This document shows, one piece after another, positions 36,160 through 42,814 of a DNA stretch of 64,000 nt. Where the stretch lies: the NCBI GenBank assembly GCA_945883495.1, contig CAMCXS010000009.1:1-64000 (forward strand), given 5' to 3'. This DNA is from Akkermansia muciniphila. Its GTDB lineage: Bacteria; Verrucomicrobiota; Verrucomicrobiia; Verrucomicrobiales; DEV007. Within the stretch, counting starts at the first letter, position 1. Each line of letters begins with the position of its first letter. Position numbers and translations under genes: made by a program. Under the pieces are notes generated by a model. The model was not told the origin of the DNA. It was given only the letters and a program-made list of their open reading frames with translations, and searched no databases.

Positions 36160-37380
36160 TTGTTTTTCCTACGGCTTGAGCCAATCAGAGAGCTTGTGTC
36201 CTCATCCTGCACGCTCACTGCGAAGCTGACTGTTCCTCTGACCGGCTTGCAGCGCGCCGTGACCCGGGAAGCGGTGTGGGTGGCGGCGCTTGAGTTAGTC
36301 AAGACTGCCCTGCCGCTGGACGATGTGATCTTTGTCCTGGTGGACGATCCCACAGCGCCGGTGTATCTGCGATCCACGGCGGCTGTGAGAGACTGGGAGC
36401 GGTTTGCGGGCCTGAGTTTGTCCCGGGAGGGATCCTCCCTTAGGGAGGGAGCACTTGTGGAAACCATCGATCGGGACCTTGGATCGAACTGCCGATGGCG
36501 GCGTGTTTGGGTGGAGGAGATTTTGGAACCGATGGGATGGCATTTTGGGATGTACCTGCGCTTCCGGAGTGGTGCGGGGAGAGCGGCGCAAGGCGGGCTG
36601 ATGGGGCTGCGGGAAGCCTCACGCGGGAAGTTCACTTTGGCGGAAATGGAGATTGCCACCCACTTGCAGCCCATGCTGGAGGCCGCGGTGCGGCGGGCGG
36701 GCGAACAGGAACGGCAGGAGGCCACCCAATTTGCCTTGCAGCATCTGGTGCGGACGTTGCCATGGCCCGTGGCTGTGGTTGGCGCCGAAGGGGATGTGGT
36801 GTTTAGCAATCGGGCCGGTCGCGAAGCGATGGCGGCTTGGAGTCACGGGGGGATTGCGTTTCTCCGAACCTTGAAGCCCGGCGGGGACCTTCCGCAGGAC
36901 CTTCAGGCCACCTGCCGGGCGCTCGCTTCGGAGTGGAGGGATCGGAAAGGTGGTTCGGCCCGGAGTAGTGCCCGGAAGGTAACGCTGAATCACCAAAGTG
37001 ATCCATCGTTTCGTGCGGAAGTGGAACTCGTGGAAGCTCCGCCTGGGGGCGGAGCGCAGTCCTCCTTCGTGATTATCTTCTCCATCCCGGCGCCTCGCCA
37101 CGCGGAGTGCCAGAAGGCGCTGGCGGCGCTGCCGAGGCTGACCAGCGCCGAACTAGGCGTGGTGCGGCTCGCGGCCGCAGGCGAGGCGAATGGAGAGATT
37201 GCCGTGAAACTGGGGGTAAGTCTGAGCACCGTGCGGACGCACTTGCGCAATGTTTTCAAGAAGCTAGGAATCAGCTGCCGGTCCCGGCTTGCGCCGTTGA
37301 GTGAGGTGTTGGGAAAGTCGTCGCCCGGGGTTGGCACCGGGAAGGCTGCTACCGGCGACGGGGAATCCGCGCAGCCGTGA
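36160..37380 (+). CDS. LuxR-type transcription regulator with a PAS-like middle domain
   Basis: The 406-residue protein ends in a LuxR/FixJ helix-turn-helix (about residues 325-385): LTSAELGVVRLAAAGEANGE, then IAVKLGVSLSTVRTHLRNVF and KKLGISCRSRL. The middle (LVRTLPWPVAVVGAEGDVVF, about residues 195-215) looks like a PAS fold, and residues 40-150 resemble a GAF-like sensor domain. No receiver domain is present. The TTG at 36,160 and a GTG at 36,196 are both possible starts; the ribosome site does not settle it. It probably responds to a small ligand and controls genes of unknown identity. It sits beside IS debris. Confidence 0.75.
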   Translation: MFFLRLEPIRELVSSSCTLTAKLTVPLTGLQRAVTREAVWVAALELVKTALPLDDVIFVLVDDPTAPVYLRSTAAVRDWERFAGLSLSREGSSLREGALVETIDRDLGSNCRWRRVWVEEILEPMGWHFGMYLRFRSGAGRAAQGGLMGLREASRGKFTLAEMEIATHLQPMLEAAVRRAGEQERQEATQFALQHLVRTLPWPVAVVGAEGDVVFSNRAGREAMAAWSHGGIAFLRTLKPGGDLPQDLQATCRALASEWRDRKGGSARSSARKVTLNHQSDPSFRAEVELVEAPPGGGAQSSFVIIFSIPAPRHAECQKALAALPRLTSAELGVVRLAAAGEANGEIAVKLGVSLSTVRTHLRNVFKKLGISCRSRLAPLSEVLGKSSPGVGTGKAATGDGESAQP

Positions 37381-37394
37381 AACGGCCCAAGTCC

Positions 37395-37550
37395 GCGTTT
37401 CCAATGGTAAACAGTGGGCGCTGACACGCCGATCCGCCTGGCGAACGTTGCCACGGACATTCCCGATCGCTGGAACTCGTCTACCAGAGTGGCAATCTCG
37501 GCAAGGTCGCAGCGTTTTCGGGATTTACTGCCAGACACGCCAGAACCCAT
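37395..37550 (-). pseudogene. IS66-type TnpA accessory gene, 5' fragment
   Basis: The minus strand from 37,550 encodes about 50 residues. LVDEFQRSGMSVATFARRIG and VSAPTVYHWKRGLG form a helix-turn-helix as in the TnpA accessory proteins of IS66 elements. After that the reading becomes meaningless, because it runs antisense into the LuxR gene. No IS66 ends or other IS66 genes are present, so this is the trace of an old insertion. The LuxR stop is only 14 bases from its end. Confidence 0.6.
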
Positions 37551-37600
37551 GCCTCACTTCACCGCGCTGTCAGCACGGCTTGGCCGAGCGATTGCGCTAG

Positions 37601-37735
37601 GCCGAGATCTTGCGCGTCGCCCTGGACAATCCGCATCCAGAGGCGCGGGAGTTTGCCCTCCAGTCGCTCTGGGAGTTCGAAGCCGAGGGAGCTCCCTACT
37701 CCCGGGACATCCTCGCAGAGTGGCGGCGGCGTTGA
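37601..37735 (+). pseudogene. C-terminal fragment of an unidentified protein
   Basis: Between a TAG (37,598-37,600) and a TGA (37,733-37,735), the plus strand gives 44 residues, including LRVALDNPHPEAREFALQSL, WEFEAEGAPYSRD and ILAEWRRR. The pattern resembles one HEAT-like helical repeat at a protein end. There is no start codon or upstream remainder, so I read it as a leftover fragment. It could be chance. Confidence 0.3.
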
Positions 37736-37890
37736 CTCTTCTTCGCGTTTGAAATCGTCGAGTGCCCTAAAGTCGCGTCACCGTCCACCAGTATCCTCCC
37801 CTCTCTCCCAGAGATCGGGTGCGAATTTGACTGGTGGACCGAGGCGAGATTGATCTGGGGAGAACCGATCAATCAGTGATTGGGTCATTC

Positions 37891-37922
37891 CCTCTGTGCT
37901 CCCGGTGTCCTCTGTGGTGAAG
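37891..37922 (-). repeat. Dispersed repeat TTCACCACAGAGGACACC..., copy 1
   Basis: A 32-base segment that is the reverse complement of the one at 48,878-48,909 apart from a few bases. This kind of short repeat is scattered in intergenic DNA. The two copies stand at the ends of the patatin-to-uS9 block, in opposite orientation. Confidence 0.65.
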
Positions 37923-38134
37923 AACTACCATTTCCACAAGAGAGACCAGATTCTACCCGTCCTTCTCGTTGGCGAGTGGAGAAACAGCAGACACGCCAAG
38001 TGGGGCTGAAGCATGCAAGAGTCCTCACGAGCCCCAAGCTCAGCAATTTCAGCTCCTCAAACCATTTCGCGAGAACTACGCGTTTTCACGAGTTGTCACT
38101 TGCACTCGTCGATTCGCCTGCCTACCAAATTCGC

Positions 38135-40780
38135 ATGGCGGATGACGTCCTGATCGAGGGTTCTGAATTGGCTGGCTTGAGAACAGGGCTCCGGGAAGTC
38201 CTCCCAAAGTTTGGCGATGGCAAAAGCCCTCTAAACGCCCAACGGATCGACGTTGAATCCTTCAAGCGTTCGGACCGGTCCGCAGCCTGGGAAATCTACA
38301 TCGAGCTTTCCACTCGGGTCATCTCCAAAGAGCTTCCGTTTCGGGACGGGGAAGAGAAGTCTGCGCTCGATAGCGTCTACGCCTTCTTCAAGGAAGCTCG
38401 GGCCACCCTGCGCAAGCATCCCGGCGCCGTCCTGACAGCGGTAATCGTCACCAGCCTACTCAATACCGTCATTCGGAAGTTTACCGCCAAGTGGCACGCT
38501 CTCTCCGTCGCCGGTCAATTGAGCGGAAACGACGACTGTCGGCGTTCATTCCGTTCGGAGCTTGAGTCCCTTCAGATGAAGATCGCTCCCTACGGGGAAG
38601 CGCTGCGCGTCTTAGCGGGCGACTTTCCTCCGCCGCTAGCGGAGTCAAAAGAGCTGACTGATGAACAGCCGTCTGAAAGTCCCCAGAAAACAGCGGACTC
38701 ACCACCTCAGGTGTCTACAAAGCGAAAGCCAGGCATTCCTCTCAATTTCTCTGAGGTAGAAAGCCGTGAGCTGAAGCGAATTCAAGAGCGAAGGGGAAAA
38801 GCCACGAAATTCAACCTGTGCGGCGTGAGTTTTTCTGGTGGGGGAATCCGGGCTGCAGCTACTTGTCTGGGATTTGCTCAGGGGCTGAAACACTTGTGGC
38901 AGGATGTCGATTACCTCTCAACCGTGTCTGGGGGAGGGTATATCGGAGCTCTGATCCATCAAGAGCTGAATCAGACGATACCCCGCGCTGAGGATGAGCC
39001 ATTCCTAAAGGGGGCAGCCCAGCACGCTCGAGATAATAGCAACTACCTCACCCGCTCAGTTTGGGATTGGATCGCACTCTCCTGCTGGATTCTTTACGGA
39101 CTGTTCCTTAATCTGTTCTTTTTCGTCTGGATGGGCGTGATCGGAGGGTGGGCGATCTCTTGCATCGAGAACCTCCCCATCGATCCTGCCATCGCACGCC
39201 CGTGGCTGGCAGGTGGCGCCGTTGCGATCCTCGGGGCCCTTCTCCTCCTGTCCTTGTGGATCGCTTCCCGGCTCGATCACCGCTTACCCTTCGCCGCTCA
39301 GGCCCTGCGGTTCCTAGCACGGGTGACGGCTTTCCCGCTGCTCATCGCACTCACCACTGCTGTAATCGTGTGGTTTGAGTTCTTTCAGACCTCAATGAGA
39401 GGCCCTGATCGATTCGTTGGCTTTTCATTTTCAAGCCAAAATCTGGCCTCCGTTTGCCTAGTCGGTGCGGCAGCTCTTTTTATCGGAGCGATGGTCTGGA
39501 GGTCCAATTGGTCGGGCTTCATTCAAATCCTTCTCGGAACCTTGCCTAGATTCATCGTCGTCGGCTGCGTTGTGGGGGGCGGTTATCTTTTTGACTGGAT
39601 CTTGCCGTTGCTCGACCGCCTGGATGTTCCCTTCCAAGCCTGTGATCCTTTGGTCAAGGCAGCTCTCTGCTTAGTCGTAGGCTTACTGGTTCCCGGTCTG
39701 TTCCGCGTGAACTGGGCTTCACCGCACGGTTTTTATCGGCGACGGCTGAAGCGCGGATTCTTGAATCGTAACAGACTCAGAAAGGTCAAGAAAGTATCCT
39801 GCGATGGGGTAACCGGGCCTTACCCGCTGTTCAATGCGACAGTCAATCTCCCCTTGCTGACCACGGAGCGGCTTTGGGACCGGCGCAGCGATTCGTTCAT
39901 CTTCTCTCCCCTGGCGTTTGGCAGTCGCGTCACAGGTTACTACACCGCTGACGATTTCGAAGCGCGCAACGGCGGCTTCGACCTCGCCAGTGCGATGGCT
40001 GTTTCGGGGGCTGCCTTCGCCCCAAACATGGGCAAACTGACCTTACCGTATGCTCGCAAAATGCTTTGCCTTTTTAACATTAGGTTGAGCTATTGGCTCA
40101 AGAAGCCCAGTTCATTCTGCCTTTGGCCCTGTCATCCGGGATATCTGATCCGTGACCTCATGGGTTGGTATGACGGAAGCGAGACCTATCTCAACGTCTC
40201 CGATGGGGGGCACTTTGAAAACCTCGGCCTCTACGAGCTCCTCAAGCGCCGTGTAAACTACATTGTCGCCTTCGATTTTCAGGCCGACCCGCTATGCCGG
40301 TGTGATGAGTTCGCCAAGCTGATTTGCTATGCCCGCAACGACTTCGGCGTGGATATCGACATCGATTGGAGCCCGCTCAAGCCAAATGAGAATGGGATCA
40401 GCTATCGCCACTTTGTTGTTGGACACATCTATTACCCTGACGACCCCACGCGCGTAAAACCGGGGATCTTGGTTTACATCAAACCGACACTCACCGGGAA
40501 CGAGGAACCGGACGTGAGGGCTTACAAAGTGATTAGCCCACAGTTCCCCTTTCATCCGCTGAGCGACCAAGTTTTCGATGAAATCCAGTTCGAAGCCTAC
40601 CGCAGCCTCGGTGAACACATCGCTCGAGATTTGATCAGGTGGGGAAGGAACGAACGAAGCTCCCCCACCGAGTCATCCAGCTTTGTTGCCGTTCTCTCGA
40701 AGTTAGAAGACAAGCTTGGTCCCGAGAAGCCTACTCCTGCAGCGCCACTAGAATCATCCCCAGATTCGCCCAATCTGTGA
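38135..40780 (+). CDS. Membrane patatin-like phospholipase
   Basis: I chose the ATG at 38,135 (MADDVLIEGSEL); longer readings cross a repeat. The 881-residue protein has the patatin oxyanion loop GVSFSGGGIRAA (about residue 230), the nucleophile elbow STVSGGGYIGAL (Ser near 265) and the dyad Asp in LNVSDGGHFENLGLYELL (about 690). Between elbow and Asp lie about 200 residues with six or more likely membrane helices (for example WIALSCWILYGLFLNLFFFVW). The first 220 residues are an unknown domain. Patatins of this sort act as membrane-killing effectors in several bacterial defence systems; here the role is inferred from context. Its 3' end overlaps the Nudix gene on the other strand by 50 bases. 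Confidence 0.85.
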   Translation: MADDVLIEGSELAGLRTGLREVLPKFGDGKSPLNAQRIDVESFKRSDRSAAWEIYIELSTRVISKELPFRDGEEKSALDSVYAFFKEARATLRKHPGAVLTAVIVTSLLNTVIRKFTAKWHALSVAGQLSGNDDCRRSFRSELESLQMKIAPYGEALRVLAGDFPPPLAESKELTDEQPSESPQKTADSPPQVSTKRKPGIPLNFSEVESRELKRIQERRGKATKFNLCGVSFSGGGIRAAATCLGFAQGLKHLWQDVDYLSTVSGGGYIGALIHQELNQTIPRAEDEPFLKGAAQHARDNSNYLTRSVWDWIALSCWILYGLFLNLFFFVWMGVIGGWAISCIENLPIDPAIARPWLAGGAVAILGALLLLSLWIASRLDHRLPFAAQALRFLARVTAFPLLIALTTAVIVWFEFFQTSMRGPDRFVGFSFSSQNLASVCLVGAAALFIGAMVWRSNWSGFIQILLGTLPRFIVVGCVVGGGYLFDWILPLLDRLDVPFQACDPLVKAALCLVVGLLVPGLFRVNWASPHGFYRRRLKRGFLNRNRLRKVKKVSCDGVTGPYPLFNATVNLPLLTTERLWDRRSDSFIFSPLAFGSRVTGYYTADDFEARNGGFDLASAMAVSGAAFAPNMGKLTLPYARKMLCLFNIRLSYWLKKPSSFCLWPCHPGYLIRDLMGWYDGSETYLNVSDGGHFENLGLYELLKRRVNYIVAFDFQADPLCRCDEFAKLICYARNDFGVDIDIDWSPLKPNENGISYRHFVVGHIYYPDDPTRVKPGILVYIKPTLTGNEEPDVRAYKVISPQFPFHPLSDQVFDEIQFEAYRSLGEHIARDLIRWGRNERSSPTESSSFVAVLSKLEDKLGPEKPTPAAPLESSPDSPNL

Positions 40781-41720
40781 GCGGACGGTCCAGGAGGTCT
40801 CCCAGGCGGTAAACCTCCGTTGTCGTCAACTCGGTCTCCTCCCTCTGTCCCGCTGGGCCGAGACTGCGGACGTGTTTCATCTCCGCAGCGGTCAGCTTCA
40901 GGCTAAAGGCGTGGGCATGATGCGTCGATGTCGTCGCGGAGACTTGACGGCTTCCCAGGGGCTTGAGGCGGATGACATCGACCCCGAATCCGGTCTCTTC
41001 GGAGAACTCCCGCGCGGCATGATTCGCCAGATCGCCCGCCTTGGAAGCGGAACCGCCAGGCACTTCCCGGACAAACCCGTCCGTCGTCCGCCCGGGGGAA
41101 CGGAACTCCCGGACCAGGACCACCTGGGTGTCCCGGAAATCCGCCTTCGGGGGACGATGCCAGGCCACGACGTGGTGGATGTCCGGACGGCTGAAGACGA
41201 TCTCGTTGGATTTGCTGCGTCCCTCCGCCGCTACCCAGATGGACACCTTCGCCGCCCAAAAGAACACGAAGGAACCGCCCGGTCCGACCTGGAAGGCCAG
41301 GCGCGGATCCACTGATTCCAGCCGGTTCCCCGGGGGCTGCGCCCGCCACCAGGCCGCGAAGTGGGGGCAGCGACGCAAATACGGAGGGGCTGAATCTGGG
41401 AGATCCGCGGGAATCGCTCCCCGGGCTGCGAGCAGCTCCTCCCCGCGAGAGCGAGCCTTTTCCCCAGAGAAGAAGACCGGGACACCCCAGGTTTCCGCGA
41501 TGGTCAGGAGCGCACGGCTGGCGCCACCGCGGGCGGACAGGCGGAGAATCAGGTCCAAGCCGCCTCGTCGCACGGCCTCGGAGGCGAACTCCGCGACCAG
41601 GGACACCACGGCGGTAAGCGGCCCGTGTGACAGCGCCGGAAAATCGTAGATCAAGATCTCCGCGCGCAGGAGAACCGCCGCCGCCACTTCGGTCCCAGGT
41701 TGTCGCCAGACCATGCCCAT
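40731..41720 (-). CDS. Nudix hydrolase with an unknown N-terminal domain
   Basis: The 329-residue protein ends in a Nudix domain (about residues 170-329). Its Nudix box reads GGSASKAGDLANHAAREFSE followed by ETGFGV: the catalytic REFSEETG half is intact, while the first half lacks the usual Glu. The surroundings DTQVVLVREFRSP and EVPGG are normal for ADP-ribose pyrophosphatase-like members. The first 150 residues include LTAVVSLVAEFASEAVRRGG and ETWGVPVFFSG, which suggest a Rossmann-like fold, perhaps a nucleotide-sugar or deoxyribosyl-type binder. Nudix proteins remove nucleoside diphosphates. A link to the NAD-degrading TIR protein nearby is tempting but unproven. Confidence 0.8.
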   Translation of the reverse strand: MGMVWRQPGTEVAAAVLLRAEILIYDFPALSHGPLTAVVSLVAEFASEAVRRGGLDLILRLSARGGASRALLTIAETWGVPVFFSGEKARSRGEELLAARGAIPADLPDSAPPYLRRCPHFAAWWRAQPPGNRLESVDPRLAFQVGPGGSFVFFWAAKVSIWVAAEGRSKSNEIVFSRPDIHHVVAWHRPPKADFRDTQVVLVREFRSPGRTTDGFVREVPGGSASKAGDLANHAAREFSEETGFGVDVIRLKPLGSRQVSATTSTHHAHAFSLKLTAAEMKHVRSLGPAGQREETELTTTEVYRLGDLLDRPLTDWANLGMILVALQE

Positions 41721-41860
41721 GAGCCACTAGAATCCCGCCGGCTCACCGTGCGCAAGAAGGAACTCCGGATCGGTGTCACGGCGCACACTCCGCGGCCCGG
41801 CTTCCGGCGCGGGCTACGCACCGGCCTCCAGCGCGTGCCGCTCCGCTTTTTTCATTCGGG

Positions 41861-42697
41861 TTACGGAGGGGTGGATTTTGCCGGACCGGGGACCAAACAA
41901 ACACGGAATCCCTGGTACCTGACCCGGTCGGACGGATGCCTCCCGTTCCGGAAGGCGGAACGGCACCCCCAGGCCGCGTAGAGCCAGGACCCACCACGGA
42001 ACACGCGAAGCGGGTCTTCGGGATGCTCGTGGATTTCGTTCACCGGATCCTCGACACCGTCGGCCCGTTTCGCATACGCGGCGGAATCCCAGGCATCCTG
42101 GCACCATTCGTCGACGTTCCCGTGCATATCGAACAGGCCAAAACCGTTGGCGGACTCGGCACCTTTGCCCCGGACCGCGTGCGTGCTTCCTTTCTGAAAA
42201 TCTTCACCGTACCAACCCACCGCGTCGAGCGCCCCAGTGCCGGACCCCTTCCAATAATCGGTATTGGTTTCCGCCCGGCAGGCCCGCTCCCATTGAGCCT
42301 CCGTGGGGAGGCAAGCGTGGCCATTGCGGAAATCACGCGGGAACCGGCGGCGGCAGCGTTCCGTGAGCCAGGCGCAAAAGCCGGCGGCCTCGTCCCAAGC
42401 CATGTTTTCCGCCGGATGATCGGGGCGGTCCAGAAAGTGATTCCGATGCTTCGGCTTCCAGCAGGCGAACTGCGCCTGGGTCACCGGAGTTGCCCCGAGC
42501 CAATAATCCCGGGTGAGGATCACGCGATGGACGGGTTGTTCCGCAGTCGATTCGAGCGAACCCATCCGGAACCCCTCGGGCCCGGTCGCCGGGATATGGC
42601 GGAAGCGCATCTCCACGCTCCCCCAATCCTTGGCCGTGGGGAGGCGGATGACGTGCGGTTTGAGGATGCGGTGGCACCGGCGGTCCTGGGGAGCCAT
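41861..42697 (-). CDS. FGE-like (formylglycine-generating-enzyme fold) protein 1
   Basis: I chose the ATG at 42,697. The 278-residue protein has the FGE-sulfatase fold (PF03781): RFRHIPATGPEGFRMGS, then ATPVTQAQFACW, LPTEAQWERACRA, NGFGLFDMHGNVDEWCQD and FRGGSWLYAAWGCRSAFRN, ending YQGFRVCLVP. True formylglycine oxidases use two Cys, three and eight residues after GGS. Here the first is Tyr and only the second is Cys, so this is probably a binding or regulatory domain. It is paralogous to the gene at 45,878 and divergent from the LRR-Roc-COR-TIR gene, with 117 bases between the starts. Such FGE-like proteins accompany many STAND and Roc-type systems. Confidence 0.85.
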   Translation of the reverse strand: MAPQDRRCHRILKPHVIRLPTAKDWGSVEMRFRHIPATGPEGFRMGSLESTAEQPVHRVILTRDYWLGATPVTQAQFACWKPKHRNHFLDRPDHPAENMAWDEAAGFCAWLTERCRRRFPRDFRNGHACLPTEAQWERACRAETNTDYWKGSGTGALDAVGWYGEDFQKGSTHAVRGKGAESANGFGLFDMHGNVDEWCQDAWDSAAYAKRADGVEDPVNEIHEHPEDPLRVFRGGSWLYAAWGCRSAFRNGRHPSDRVRYQGFRVCLVPGPAKSTPP

Positions 42698-42814
42698 GGA
42701 TGGGAGATCTGTTATCGCTGAGGCGGGGCGTTGGCAATGGTTCTGTGGAGTGCTACGTCGAGCGGCAGCACGCCAGATCTTGAATTCCCGCCTGACCGGC
42801 GGTATCACCCTGGC

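Larger units (their letters stand above)
37381..38134. other. Stretch with gene fragments and a dispersed repeat
   Basis: Some 750 bases with an IS66-type accessory fragment, a 44-codon open fragment on the plus strand, and a 32-base dispersed repeat near 37,900. No intact gene is seen. An in-frame upstream extension of the patatin gene (from 37,880) crosses the repeat and is judged spurious. Confidence 0.6.

Noticed and set aside
37880-38134. 85-residue N-terminal extension of the patatin
   Set aside because: It runs over a dispersed repeat and looks unlike protein; the ATG at 38,135 is the better start.
41861-42697. True formylglycine-generating enzyme activating a sulfatase
   Set aside because: The first catalytic Cys is missing and no sulfatase with a Cys-x-Pro-x-Arg site is nearby.
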